This document shows positions 1 to 9,379 of a DNA stretch of 64,000 nucleotides, piece by piece (the stretch's first letter is position 1; every line of letters starts with the position of its first letter). Made by a program: the position numbers and the translations under genes. Location of the stretch: contig SFTJ01000002.1 in the NCBI GenBank assembly GCA_004563195.1, positions 1-64,000 on the forward strand. The letters run 5' to 3'. Source of the DNA: a bacterium. Its GTDB lineage: Bacteria > Bacteroidota > Bacteroidia > Bacteroidales > Muribaculaceae. Below the pieces are notes generated by a model. That model saw only the letters and a program-made list of their open reading frames with translations. It did no database searches and was not told where the DNA came from.

Positions 1-1
1 A

Positions 2-1514
2 GCAATGCCAATGTTTGCAAAGAAAGCCAAGGTGAAAGGCTACGAGATAAGCTACACCTACAATAGCCGCGGCACCATAATAGGCGCCGCCGTGATGACC
101 TTTGCAGGCAGCCGAACCATGTATGTGCCCGATGCCAAGGCCAACGACCCCCGCATGACACTCAAGGCACCCGAACAGCGCCAATATGTGGATTTCGACC
201 AATGCAAAAGCATGAGTCGTGCCGTGCTGCAAAACGGAGATGTGGTCACTTCGGAGTCGCCGTTTACCATCGGTGCCAACCTAACCGATACCGGCAAAAC
301 CGAGAAAATACTCGGTTATGACTGCCGATGCGTGCACTCGGTGGTCAATTCCAATCACTACGACATTTGGTACACCACTCAACTGCCGGTGCGCGGCACT
401 CCGCAACCCGGCGTGGGCGTGCCCGACGGATTAGTGCTCCGCGTGGTGAGAAACCAAAACCAAATCGAAGAGGCTACCTCGATAAAACCTCTCAAAACCG
501 AACCTCAATTTTGGCCCGAAAACTGGGGTAAAACTCTCAACCGTTTCGACTATCAGTATGCCATCAAGCAAAGTGTGGTGGTGACTGTACCTGTCTTCGA
601 CCAAGAACGCATCTGCTTTAACGGCGCAAAACTGCCCGACGGCGAACTCGAAGCCGGCAAAACCTATGCTTGCGGCGGCGGTACGGTAATCATCAAAAAA
701 GTGAAATTACCCGAATTGCATCGCGGTTGGGGCATCTTTGCCGATGTTACTCAATATTCCGAGGGCGATGCCTACGACCGCACCGGTTCGGTGTTCGTAA
801 TACCTATGGGCAAAGAGAAGTCGTTCATCGATGCCATACGCAAGCTCGATTCCACACCCTACTTCGAGAGCGGCGGCGTGAAGTATCACGGCCTTGTGAG
901 CACACCCGCCTACGATGTTCCGGTGGAACTGATGCGATTCTTCACCGGCTTCGGCGTGCGATTCTTCAACGACAAGATGAAGATACCTGGACAAGAATGG
1001 GTCGACTCGGTGTTCTATAAATCGCAAGTTACACCATTGCAGAGCCATCTGCAGGGCGAAGTGTGGATAGGCGCCTACATAGGCAACGCCCTATCCGCTC
1101 TATCAGCTTGGCGACTCGCTTAAGGTGACCTTCACCCTCGACCACGATGTGAAGAATGCTCATCTGCTTTACACCACCACCGGCCATGGCGGCTGGGGCG
1201 GTGGCGATGAATTCCTGCAGAAGCCCAATACCATCTACCTCGATGGCGTGCGCGTGGTGTCGTTCATTCCATGGCGCGACGATTGTGGCACATATCGCAA
1301 CTTCAATCCGCAGACAGGTATGTATGAAACCGGTTGCAGTTCATCGGATATGAGCCGCTCGAACTGGTGTCCGGGCACGGTGACCAACCCTAATCACATA
1401 CCATTGGGCAATCTCTCGGCAGGCACACACACCATAGAGGTGCAGATACCGCAAGGCGAGCCCGAAGGCGGCAGCAACAGCTATTGGTGCATCAGTGGCA
1501 CACTGCTCTATTGA
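2..1514 (+). pseudogene. PNGase F-like peptide-N-glycosidase, frameshifted, 5' end outside window
   Basis: Two reading frames together encode one protein. Frame one runs from the window edge to a stop at 1123; frame two carries the rest to 1514. Reading frame two backwards through the first stop gives sensible sequence (PLYQLGDSLKVTFTL), so a single 1-nt shift lies near 1085-1092. The C-terminal part has the PNGase F hallmarks seen in the intact relative at 30028: TTGHGGWGGGDEF, PWRDDC and SRSNWCPG. The first ~160 residues (with ILGYDCRCVHS and DIWYTTQLP) resemble GLPGLI/DUF4412-type envelope domains, which the relative lacks. PNGase F removes N-glycans from glycoproteins outside the cytoplasm. 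No signal peptide is visible, so the true start is probably upstream of the window. Real decay and a sequencing error are both possible. Confidence 0.8.
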
Positions 1515-1547
1515 TAGATAACATAGCAAAACCAACCCATATTGCGA

Positions 1548-1588
1548 GGGGTGAGTCGGGCTGATTAGTCTGTCTCACCCCCTTTTTT
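1548..1588 (+). terminator. Rho-independent terminator after PNGase F-like gene
   Basis: GGGGTGAG (1548-1555) pairs with CTCACCCC (1574-1581), followed by a run of six T. It lies about 35 nt after the stop codon. Confidence 0.75.
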
Positions 1589-1710
1589 CGATGCATAGCA
1601 TTAGAATGGCCGAGTGGGGACCAGGCGGATTTCTACAAAATTATTGTGTTATCCGTGCCAAGTTTGTGATAATCTGTGTTTTGTATTGCCGCGTGGCATT
1701 CGTTGGTATC

Positions 1711-1966
1711 CAACCTGAAAGGTTGACTGCCGAGGGCTTTAGCCCGAGTGCTCTTAGCCGGGGGTGGAGTGTCAGCGCAACCCCCGGGATGCCGGCTATT
1801 ATAGTAAAAGCGTCTGGAAGACGCGAAAGCAGTTGCCAAGGAAGCCGATATTCGCGTTTTTCAAACGCATTATGGTGGGGTGACAGACTACCGAGGGTTA
1901 CGCTTCGCTCCACCCTCGGCTACGAGCCACTCGCTCTGCTCGGGCATTCGACCTTTCAGGTCGTGT
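1711..1966. repeat. REP-like element, two inverted arms (copy A)
   Basis: Arm 1 (about 1711-1790) starts CAACCTGAAAGGTTG. Arm 2 (about 1890-1966) ends CGACCTTTCAGGTCG and is an imperfect reverse complement of arm 1, so the unit could fold into one long hairpin. The ~100 bp between the arms contains an inner inverted repeat (GACGCGAAA...TTCGCGTTT). The same arrangement recurs at 28038-28279 and a single arm at 4091-4170. Flanks (about 1645-1690 and 1980-2020) share ACACGGATTTTCACGGAATT-type sequence with the flanks of the 28 kb copy. The 753-bp gap between genes here holds nothing else I can support. Confidence 0.8.
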
Positions 1967-2267
1967 GGCCGGTGGTTTTAACACGGATTTTCACGGAATT
2001 GAGCGGATTACCACAGATTATTTTGGGTCAGCGGGATAAGCGGGTGACTATCATCCTCGACGAGGCTGCGCGCGTGGTTATCGGCTGTCATCAATCATCC
2101 TCTCCGAGGTCGGGCGGTGGACTGAGGGGGCTTGGAAATCAAAAAAACAGACTCGACCACCGTAAAAACGATAGCCGAGCCGTATCTTCCAGCATCTATC
2201 AACTTTTATCGGACAGCAATAGTTTTTAATAGTTGATTATTTATTTTATCTTATATCGAATTTATTA

Positions 2268-3542
2268 TCAAGACCTAGGATTATATAATCCTATTTGTCG
2301 TTCAAAAATTGTATAGAACATGTTTTGTTCAGTTTTTATTATCCCTAATCGGTTTGCCAGTGACTGCCAATGTTTAACCGCATCCAGTACTTCACCAATG
2401 ATTTGCTGAGCAATATGCTTCTTTAGCAAATATTCTTCACAAGAATTCAGCAATTCATTCAAATCTGATTTATTGGTATAGTTGTTGATTAACAGACTCT
2501 GATATTCATTCAGTGTTGGATTCATATCATAAGCCGGAGCCAAAGTCCACCCCTTGGCAGTTAGAAGAAAGCCATGATTGCGGAAATGGTCATCTGTATT
2601 ACCAATGCAGATATTGAATGCAACTCTGCGATACAGTTCTTGCAGATTATCCTTCACGTTGGTACAATTCCGGAGTATGAAATCAACAATATCCAGATAG
2701 CCATGGCCGGTATTGGCACTGTCACCATCATTCAAGCCCAAAAGAGTCATGGCAGAAGCAAAATGTATGCGCTTGCCGTCTTCCTTCCTGTCGAATCGTC
2801 GGGAAAGCAATGTATGGTATTTGTCGTTTGTGAAGATTACTCTTGTCTCTGCTGCGTTTATGCCGGCCTTCTTTGCCAATAGGTGTGAGAAATGTTCCCA
2901 AAGCCCGGTATCATAATCATCTTTGCGGGATGGAAACTTTGCGATATGCAGAATCTTATTCTCGTCAATTACGCTTGCCTTTGGACGCGCCCCACCAAGG
3001 GATGAACCCGGTTGTACAAGCTGCTCGATCCAGCGTCTTTCAGGTAGGTGGTTCTCCTCTTCACTTTTTTCGATCTCAGAACTGGCAGCAATCAGTTCTC
3101 GGATATCGGTTATTGGCGGAATTCTCAGACCTTCACTTGCATTGATATATTCTCCCTCCAAGGAGTCCTTAAAACGGAGACCACCCATGCGTGAGTAGTC
3201 TTCGATTCCGACAAGATAGTCAAAGGATGAAAGACGGCGGACAGGACGCTTCTCCTCTATCGCCAGAATCTGTTTCCTGCGATTTATCAATGTGCGGCCC
3301 CATCTGTCCGGGAGGGCGTCAGAAAAACATCCGAAAATATCCTTGCCGGGAGCTGTATATTGTTGCCCCGGATAGTTATTCAAGTCATCACAAAGAAACA
3401 AGTTGCCGTAGTCCCTTAGCCAATTATCACTATAGCAAAATCCATAACTGTCAGAGCCACGAAGTGATTCATAGCTCAGCTCTCCAATCAGCCGTGGTTC
3501 TTTCAGCCAATCAAAATCAGCAAACACATAGAGTCGTTTCAT
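2268..3542 (-). CDS. hipA: HipA-family serine/threonine kinase toxin
   Basis: 424 residues, the usual full HipA length. The Gly-rich phosphate loop SSLGGARPKA is at ~180-189, the ATP-binding lysine in HIAKF at ~199-203, the catalytic loop GNTDDHFRNHGFL at ~314-326 and the metal-binding PAYDMNP at ~336-342. HipA kinases phosphorylate an aminoacyl-tRNA synthetase (GltX in E. coli) and stop growth until neutralised by HipB. The start is 3 nt after the stop of the upstream antitoxin gene, a tight two-gene operon with antitoxin first. The DNA is visibly more AT-rich than the neighbouring core genes, suggesting acquisition. The kinase substrate in this host is unknown. Confidence 0.93.
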   Translation of the reverse strand: MKRLYVFADFDWLKEPRLIGELSYESLRGSDSYGFCYSDNWLRDYGNLFLCDDLNNYPGQQYTAPGKDIFGCFSDALPDRWGRTLINRRKQILAIEEKRPVRRLSSFDYLVGIEDYSRMGGLRFKDSLEGEYINASEGLRIPPITDIRELIAASSEIEKSEEENHLPERRWIEQLVQPGSSLGGARPKASVIDENKILHIAKFPSRKDDYDTGLWEHFSHLLAKKAGINAAETRVIFTNDKYHTLLSRRFDRKEDGKRIHFASAMTLLGLNDGDSANTGHGYLDIVDFILRNCTNVKDNLQELYRRVAFNICIGNTDDHFRNHGFLLTAKGWTLAPAYDMNPTLNEYQSLLINNYTNKSDLNELLNSCEEYLLKKHIAQQIIGEVLDAVKHWQSLANRLGIIKTEQNMFYTIFERQIGLYNPRS

Positions 3543-3545
3543 GGC

Positions 3546-3875
3546 TTATTCTTTCTTAGATGCTCTCTCTCGCTTTTTCAAACTTAAATCCTGTAAAGCC
3601 TTTCCCATTGCGTCTTCTTTGGCAAGTAGAAGTATATCATCATCCAGTTGAAGCGCATAGAGAACTCTGAGATAAATGCCGATAGCTACTGTCGGTGCTC
3701 CCCTTTCAATTCGGCCAACCGTAAGCGGTGAGCAGGTTGCGCGTTCGGCAACCTGAGCCATGCTGAGATTCCTGCGCAGTCTAGCCAGTTTGATTTGCTC
3801 ACCCACTATCTGCATCTTCTGCTCCAGTTTTCTTGGCAACTTGGTGCCCATTGTATTCTTTGCCATATTCAACAT
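3546..3875 (-). CDS. hipB: HipB-type helix-turn-helix antitoxin
   Basis: Protein of 106-109 residues with an XRE-type HTH at ~35-85 (MAQVAERATCSPLTVGRIERG), followed by a Lys/Arg-rich tail (LKKRERASKKE). It sits directly upstream of hipA in the same direction. HipB antitoxins bind HipA and repress their own operon. The predicted TSS is only ~7 nt before the first ATG (3875), so the fourth codon, Met (3866), is a credible alternative start. Confidence 0.88.
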   Translation of the reverse strand: MLNMAKNTMGTKLPRKLEQKMQIVGEQIKLARLRRNLSMAQVAERATCSPLTVGRIERGAPTVAIGIYLRVLYALQLDDDILLLAKEDAMGKALQDLSLKKRERASKKE

Positions 3876-3896
3876 ATCATATAATATGCAAATATA
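3873..3896 (-). promoter_or_regulatory. hipBA promoter -7 box with overlapping palindrome
   Basis: On the minus strand TATATTTG (3889-3896) fits the Bacteroidetes TAnnTTTG box. Just downstream, CATAT (3873-3877) and ATATG (3884-3888) form an inverted repeat covering the TSS and first codon, a fitting HipB operator. The operator role is inference. Confidence 0.55.
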
Positions 3897-4090
3897 CTAT
3901 TTTTCATCTATTTAATGATGTGTTATAGAAAATTTTTTCAAAAATCGAAGAGGTGATATTTAAGAGGTTCGGGAATTTGTCACTTTGATTTCGTAACTAT
4001 CTGAAAAATTTTTTAATGAATTGTTTCACAGTTCATTATTTTTTTCTCTCAATGCATAGCTGGAGAAAAACCGGGTGGGGTATACAAATC

Positions 4091-4170
4091 AACCTGAATG
4101 GTTGAATGCCGAGGGCGAAGCCCGAGTGCTCTTAGCCGGGGGGTTAAGCGTTAGCGCAGCCCCAGGGACA
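4091..4170. repeat. REP-like element, single arm (copy B)
   Basis: Starts AACCTGAATGGTTGAATGCC and matches arm 1 of the copies at 1711 and 28038, including CCCGAGTGCTCTTAGCC. No second inverted arm follows. The rest of the ~585-bp gap between hipB and the next gene shows only a likely promoter near 4362. Confidence 0.75.
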
Positions 4171-4361
4171 CCAGCCCAAAAAAGAAAAGAATGACGCGAA
4201 TGTTGCCTGAGGTGTGTAGGATAGATGCGATTGGCTGCAAATAAGGGCAGCACACGCATAAAGGAGTGGAGGTGGGGTGAAGAGCAGGGCGTTTTGTGCG
4301 TCGGAATGAGTGGAATTTTCTAAATTTCAGTCGATTTTGCTTGGTTTTCGGCAGAATTTAT

Positions 4362-4369
4362 TAGTTTTG
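4362..4369 (+). promoter_or_regulatory. -7 box upstream of HAD phosphatase gene
   Basis: TAGTTTTG fits TAnnTTTG, with TTTG at 4336-4339 (22 nt upstream) as a possible -33 element. The leader would be ~85 nt. Confidence 0.5.
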
Positions 4370-4461
4370 TGTTCGGTAATGGCGCTCCGAAGGCAGAGAT
4401 GACCGTTTAGGGGCGTGAGTTGCCGCATGTTTTGTGTGATTTTCTAATCCTATCAAGCTAT

Positions 4462-5325
4462 ATGATACGACGTAAACCCATAGTGGCGCTTATCTATGAC
4501 TTCGACGGCACCCTGTCGCCGGGAAATATGCAGGAGTTTGGCTTTATACAAGCCATCAACAAAGATCCTGACGAATTCTGGAAGAAAAACTATCAGCTGT
4601 CGCGCGCCAACGATGCCAACAACATATTGTGCTACATGTATCTGATGCTCAATGCCGCCAAGGAGAACAATATCTCGCTACAGCGCGAGCAATTTCGCAA
4701 GTTCGGGTCGAGCATCGAGTTGTATCCCGGCGTGAAGGATTGGTTCGCGCTAATCAATGCCTATGGCGATGAGATAGGACTCGAAGTGAGGCATTACATC
4801 AATTCGTCGGGGCTCCGCGAGATGATAGAAGGCACATCGATAGCCGGCGAGTTTACCAATATCTTTGCCAGCAGCTATCTCTACGATGAGCAAGGCAATG
4901 CCTACTGGCCCGGTGTGGCGGTGGACTACACAGCCAAGACACAGTTTATCTACAAAATCAATAAGGGCATCAATGAGGTGAGCGACAATGTGAAAATCAA
5001 TCAGTATATGCCCGACCATCTGCGCCCCATACCGTTCGACCACATGATATACTTCGGCGATGGCGAGACCGACATTCCCTGCATGAAGATGGTGAAAAAC
5101 TATGGCGGTCACTCGATAGCCGTGCACGACAAGAAACGCCACGAAACGGCGCTGAAGTTGATACGCGAAAATCGCGTGAATTTTGCATGTAGAGCCGATT
5201 TTCGCTGCGGCAAACCGGTGCACAGCGTGGTGAAACGCATACTCGATAAAATAAAAGCCGATGACGAATTCAATCGCCTGCTGCAGCTGCACAAACACAA
5301 AGCCGATAAGGCATCGCAGCGATAA
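4462..5325 (+). CDS. HAD-superfamily phosphatase (phosphoserine phosphatase-like)
   Basis: 287 residues from the chosen ATG. An upstream ATG at 4420 would add 14 hydrophobic residues of unlikely sequence. HAD motif I is DFDGTLSPG near residue 13, motif II is the INSSG region near ~113-117, and motif IV is FGDGETDIPCMKM near ~197-209. The long helical insert between motifs I and II fits a C1-type cap. The substrate cannot be told from sequence. The exonuclease III gene follows after 52 nt on the same strand, so the two may share a transcript. Confidence 0.8.
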   Translation: MIRRKPIVALIYDFDGTLSPGNMQEFGFIQAINKDPDEFWKKNYQLSRANDANNILCYMYLMLNAAKENNISLQREQFRKFGSSIELYPGVKDWFALINAYGDEIGLEVRHYINSSGLREMIEGTSIAGEFTNIFASSYLYDEQGNAYWPGVAVDYTAKTQFIYKINKGINEVSDNVKINQYMPDHLRPIPFDHMIYFGDGETDIPCMKMVKNYGGHSIAVHDKKRHETALKLIRENRVNFACRADFRCGKPVHSVVKRILDKIKADDEFNRLLQLHKHKADKASQR

Positions 5326-5377
5326 AATGCTCTGATAATCAAGAATAATAATCACAAAATTAATCACTATAAGATAT

Positions 5378-6130
5378 ATGAAATTTATTTCATGGAACGT
5401 AAACGGCTTGCGAGCTTGCATGGGCAAGGGCTTTGCCGAGATATTTGAGGCACTCGATGCCGATTTTTTCTGTCTTCAAGAGACCAAGATGCAAGCCGGA
5501 CAGCTCGACTTGCAATTTCCCGGCTATACATCGTATTGGAACTACGCCGAGAAAAAAGGCTATTCGGGCACAGCCATATTCACCCGCCATACACCGCTGA
5601 ATGTGACCTATGGCATAGGCATCGACGAACACGACCACGAAGGCCGCGTGATAACCCTCGAGATGGACGATTTCTTCCTCGTGACGGTGTATGTGCCCAA
5701 TTCGCAGGACGAACTGCGACGCCTCGACTATCGCATGCGATGGGAAGACGATTTTCGCGGTTATCTGCAGAGCCTCGATGCGCGTAAACCTGTGATAGTG
5801 TGCGGCGACCTTAATGTGGCACACAAGGAAATCGACCTCAAGAACCCCAAGACCAATCGGCGTAACGCCGGATTTACCGACGAAGAGCGCGACAAATTCG
5901 GCACGCTTCTCGAAGCCGGCTTCACCGACACCTTCCGCCATTTTTATCCCGACCTTGCCGAAGCATACTCGTGGTGGAGCTATCGCTTCCGCGCACGCGA
6001 GAAGAATGCAGGGTGGCGTATCGACTATTTCGTGACATCAAAGCGCCTCGACTCACGCCTTGTGTCGGCATCAATTCACAACGAAGTGTTCGGCTCCGAC
6101 CACTGCCCCGTGGAACTGGTGATAGAGTGA
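5378..6130 (+). CDS. xth: Exodeoxyribonuclease III / AP endonuclease
   Basis: 250 residues, the full length of the ExoIII family. Motifs in order: FISWNVNGLRA (3-13), LQETKM with the metal-binding Glu (~34), YVPNSQ (~107), GDLNVAHKEIDL (~145-156), WWSYR/WRIDYF and the C-terminal SDHCPVEL with the catalytic His. It cleaves DNA 5' of abasic sites and removes 3' blocking groups during base excision repair in the cytoplasm. No separate promoter is obvious in the 52-nt gap to the HAD gene. Confidence 0.95.
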   Translation: MKFISWNVNGLRACMGKGFAEIFEALDADFFCLQETKMQAGQLDLQFPGYTSYWNYAEKKGYSGTAIFTRHTPLNVTYGIGIDEHDHEGRVITLEMDDFFLVTVYVPNSQDELRRLDYRMRWEDDFRGYLQSLDARKPVIVCGDLNVAHKEIDLKNPKTNRRNAGFTDEERDKFGTLLEAGFTDTFRHFYPDLAEAYSWWSYRFRAREKNAGWRIDYFVTSKRLDSRLVSASIHNEVFGSDHCPVELVIE

Positions 6131-6194
6131 AATATCTTACCTAACGACAAATTTTTTAGGATAATATAACATATAGAATACGCCAACTATTAGT

Positions 6195-6202
6195 TATATT
6201 TG
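6195..6202 (+). promoter_or_regulatory. -7 box of aminopeptidase P gene
   Basis: TATATTTG matches TAnnTTTG; the TSS would be near 6209, giving a ~47-nt leader to the ATG at 6256. Confidence 0.65.
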
Positions 6203-6255
6203 CATCAACGATAGAAATATTTAAATAAATCAACATAAAATAAACTCATAGCGAT

Positions 6256-7656
6256 ATGTTATTCTCTCAGACTACTTATGTAGAGCGCCGCCGCCGATTG
6301 CGCGAGCTCGTGGGCGATGGTATAATCGTGATTTTCGGCAACAACAATTCGCCGATGAATTATCCCAACAATGGTTATAAGTTTCGCCAGGACTCATCAT
6401 TCCTTTATTTCACCGGACAGCATCGCGAAGGCTTGGTGTTGGTGATTGATTGCAACTCGGGTAAGGAAATACTCTTCGGCGACGAAGTGAGCATAGATGA
6501 TATAGTGTGGTATGGCAAGGTGAAAAGTGCAGCCGAAATGGCAGAAGAAAGCGGAATCTCCGAACTTCGCCCCTATGCACGCTTGCACGACTTGGTGGCA
6601 GAGGCCAAGGGCCGCACCATACACTATCTGCCTCCCTATCGTCATGAAAATATGATAGCAATAATGAACCTTCTCGGCATCAAGCCCGAAGAGCAGAAGG
6701 CTCATTCATCGGTTACACTTATCAAGGCCATAGTGGCACTTCGCTCAATAAAGAGCGAGGAAGAAATAGCCGAATTGGAGCGTGCAGCAGCCATTGGCTA
6801 TAAGATGCACACCACAGCTATGAAGTTGGTTACCAAGCCCGGAATGACCGAGGCTTATATCAGCGGCGTAATAGAAGGTATAGCTTGTTCGCTTGGCTCG
6901 AATGTGTCGTTTGGCAACATCGTTACCATGCACGGCGAGATAATGCACGGATGTCCGTCGCCAAGTCCGCTCGAACCCGGACGATTGCTGCTTGTGGACG
7001 CCGGTGCCGAGACTTTCGAACACTATTGCAGCGACAACACTCGCACAATGCCTATTTCGGGCCGATTTACTCAAAAGCAGCGCGATATAGTGCAAATAGT
7101 GGCCGATTGCCACGACTTGGCTCTCACATTTGCCAAGCCCGGTTTGCGCTGGTACGACACCCACATGGCAGTATGCCGCCTCATGACCGAACGCCTCAAG
7201 GACCTCGGACTCATGAAGGGTAATACCGACGATGCCGTGGCAGCAGGTGCTCACGCCATGTTTATGCCTCACGGATTGGGCCACATGATGGGTATGGATG
7301 TGCACGATATGGAAGGCCTCGGCCAGAACTATGTGGGCTACGACGACACCATACAGCCATCCGACCAATTCGGCCTTGCATCGCTGCGCTTTGCTCGCAA
7401 ACTCGAAGTGGGCCATGTGATTACCGACGAACCCGGTATCTATTTCATACCCGACCTCATCGACGACTGGCATCGCAACGGCATCAATGCCGACTTTATC
7501 TGCTTCGATAAGGTAAACGAATATCGCGACTTCGGCGGTGTGCGCATCGAAGACGATGTGCTTATCACACCCGACGGATGCCGCTTCCTCGGCGAAGACC
7601 GCGTGCCATATCATCCTGCCGATGTGGAAGAATTTATTGCCAATAATAAGGAATAA
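6256..7656 (+). CDS. pepP: Xaa-Pro aminopeptidase (M24B)
   Basis: 466 residues. An N-terminal aminopeptidase P domain (1-~170, with PNNGYKFRQDSSFLYFTG) precedes the pita-bread M24 catalytic domain. Dinuclear metal ligands are visible: DAGAE (~247), DNTRTMPISG (~258), HGLGHMMGMDVHD (~340), DEPGIYF (~393) and VRIEDDVLI (~433). The enzyme removes an N-terminal residue preceding proline and is probably cytoplasmic, as no signal peptide is present. It is transcribed alone and converges on upp. Confidence 0.93.
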   Translation: MLFSQTTYVERRRRLRELVGDGIIVIFGNNNSPMNYPNNGYKFRQDSSFLYFTGQHREGLVLVIDCNSGKEILFGDEVSIDDIVWYGKVKSAAEMAEESGISELRPYARLHDLVAEAKGRTIHYLPPYRHENMIAIMNLLGIKPEEQKAHSSVTLIKAIVALRSIKSEEEIAELERAAAIGYKMHTTAMKLVTKPGMTEAYISGVIEGIACSLGSNVSFGNIVTMHGEIMHGCPSPSPLEPGRLLLVDAGAETFEHYCSDNTRTMPISGRFTQKQRDIVQIVADCHDLALTFAKPGLRWYDTHMAVCRLMTERLKDLGLMKGNTDDAVAAGAHAMFMPHGLGHMMGMDVHDMEGLGQNYVGYDDTIQPSDQFGLASLRFARKLEVGHVITDEPGIYFIPDLIDDWHRNGINADFICFDKVNEYRDFGGVRIEDDVLITPDGCRFLGEDRVPYHPADVEEFIANNKE

Positions 7657-7661
7657 AAGAG

Positions 7662-7679
7662 GCTCCGAGAACTCGGAGC
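7662..7679. terminator. Hairpin between convergent pepP and upp
   Basis: GCTCCGAG-AA-CTCGGAGC is a perfect 8-bp stem, followed by two more ACTCGGAGCA units up to 7708 and a GAGCA...TGCTC stem. T-runs are weak on both strands, so termination is probable but not certain. Confidence 0.5.
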
Positions 7680-7725
7680 ACTAAGCGTACTCGGAGCACT
7701 CGGAGCATTTTCGGGTGCTCTTATC

Positions 7726-8382
7726 TTATTCTTTCACGCCGTAGGCTAAGTCGCCGGCATCGCCTAAGCCGGGAACTATGTAGGAGTGGGCATTGAGTTC
7801 GGCATCGATGGCGCCTACCCAGAGGGTGGTGTCGGCGTCGGGGAAGTGCGCCTGAACGAAATCTACGGCTTGCTGCGAAGCAATAATCGAAGCCACGTGC
7901 ACATGTTTGGGAGTGCCCTTAGTGAGCAGAGCCTTGTAGGCGAGTTCCATCGAAGAGCCGGTGGCGAGCATCGGGTCGACAAGCAGCAGCACTTTGCCCT
8001 CGATGCTTGGCGAAGCGATATACTCGATTTTTATCTCAAATTCGTCGCTGCCCGGCTTGTATTGTCGATAAGCCGAAACGAAAGCATTTTCTGCCTTGTC
8101 GAAGAAGTTCAAGAAACCTTCGTGGAAAGGCAGTCCGGCGCGGAGCACGGTAGCGAGCACCACATCGTCGGCAATAGCCGATTCGTGAGCCACGCCAAGG
8201 CAAGTGGTGGTGTCGACAGGCTTGTATTGCAGCGTTTTGGAGATTTCGTATGCCATAATTTCGCCTATGCGATGAATGTTGTTGCGAAATACCAGGCGGT
8301 TGTTTTGAGTGTTTACATCGCGCATCTCGCGTAGATATTCGCCGAGAAGCGAGTTCTGATTGGCAAAGTTGATTGTTTTCAT
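7726..8382 (-). CDS. upp: Uracil phosphoribosyltransferase
   Basis: 218 residues, family length. It has the PRPP-binding loop VDPMLATGSSM (~136-146), the conserved VLRAGLPFHEG (~79-89) and the C-terminal uracil-binding VPGLGDAGDLAYG. It converts uracil and PRPP to UMP in pyrimidine salvage. It is the last gene of a minus-strand operon, 4 nt after ribF. Confidence 0.95.
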   Translation of the reverse strand: MKTINFANQNSLLGEYLREMRDVNTQNNRLVFRNNIHRIGEIMAYEISKTLQYKPVDTTTCLGVAHESAIADDVVLATVLRAGLPFHEGFLNFFDKAENAFVSAYRQYKPGSDEFEIKIEYIASPSIEGKVLLLVDPMLATGSSMELAYKALLTKGTPKHVHVASIIASQQAVDFVQAHFPDADTTLWVGAIDAELNAHSYIVPGLGDAGDLAYGVKE

Positions 8383-8386
8383 GATG

Positions 8387-9334
8387 TTATGATTGTAATA
8401 TATTTATATTCAAGGTGTTGAGATAATCTTTGGTGGCTTCGCGGTCCTTTAGGAGTTGTTCTTTAAGGGCGTTGAGCGAGGCGTATTGCGTCTCCGGGCG
8501 GAGGCGTTTGGCAAAATACACGGTGAACTGCTGATTATAGATATCGCTATCGAAATCGAATATATTCACCTCCACGCTGATGGGCGCGTTGCTCAAAATG
8601 GTGGGACGCGTGCCGATGTTAGCCATAGCTTTGAGCAACTTGCCGCCGTTGACGCGAGCCAAAGCCGCATAAGCGCCGTTGGGCGGAAGAATGAGTTGGT
8701 CGGAAAATTCACCCACATTGGCAGTAGGGAAACCGATTTTACGGCCGTTTTTCAAACCGTGCACCACCGTTCCCGATATAGAGTAGGGGTGGTCGAGGCG
8801 ATGCATGGCAGCTTCCACATCGCCGCCCACTATAAGATGGCGAATAATCGATGAACTCACGGGAGCATACACGCCATTATATTCCTCAGCTTTCACCACC
8901 TCAACGCCTATTTTCTTGCCGTTGGCTTGATAATCGAAGAAAGTCTCGCTTCGGTTGTGCCCGAAACGGTGGTTGAATCCCACCACGAGCGCTTTGAGGC
9001 CGAAATTTCGCTTCAGCATCACCATAAAAGCAGTGGAGTCGAGCGCAGCGAGTTGAGGGTTGAAGTCCATAAGAATCAGGTAGTCGACGCCGGTGTGGGC
9101 AATGCTGGCGATGCGGTCGTTGAGGGTGCAAATCCACTTCACATTGCCACCATGCAGCACATTCTGCGGGTGGTCGCGGAAGGTTACCACGGCAGTTTTC
9201 AAGCCTCGTTTGGCAGCTTCGCGTTTTAGTGAATTGATGAGCGATATGTGCCCCAGGTGCACTCCATCGAACATCCCGATGGTGGCTGCAATAGCCACAT
9301 TGTCACAGTCGGCAGCACTTGTTATTACTTTCAT
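8387..9334 (-). CDS. ribF: Bifunctional riboflavin kinase / FAD synthetase
   Basis: 315 residues. The N-terminal FAD synthetase nucleotidyltransferase domain has GMFDGVHLGH (~20-29) and SSSIIRHLI; the C-terminal flavokinase domain has NGRKIGFPTANV (~196-207). The protein phosphorylates riboflavin to FMN and adenylylates it to FAD. It lies between the HAD gene (45 nt upstream) and upp (4 nt downstream). No FMN riboswitch is visible upstream. Confidence 0.95.
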   Translation of the reverse strand: MKVITSAADCDNVAIAATIGMFDGVHLGHISLINSLKREAAKRGLKTAVVTFRDHPQNVLHGGNVKWICTLNDRIASIAHTGVDYLILMDFNPQLAALDSTAFMVMLKRNFGLKALVVGFNHRFGHNRSETFFDYQANGKKIGVEVVKAEEYNGVYAPVSSSIIRHLIVGGDVEAAMHRLDHPYSISGTVVHGLKNGRKIGFPTANVGEFSDQLILPPNGAYAALARVNGGKLLKAMANIGTRPTILSNAPISVEVNIFDFDSDIYNQQFTVYFAKRLRPETQYASLNALKEQLLKDREATKDYLNTLNINILQS

Positions 9335-9379
9335 TCTTATAGATTGATGGGGTGAAAAAGAACAACTTTTTTCTCTCGG

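Noticed and set aside
1591..2229. 212-codon plus-strand open frame
   Set aside because: It runs through the REP-like element; the same element at 28 kb gives different broken frames, so it is not coding.
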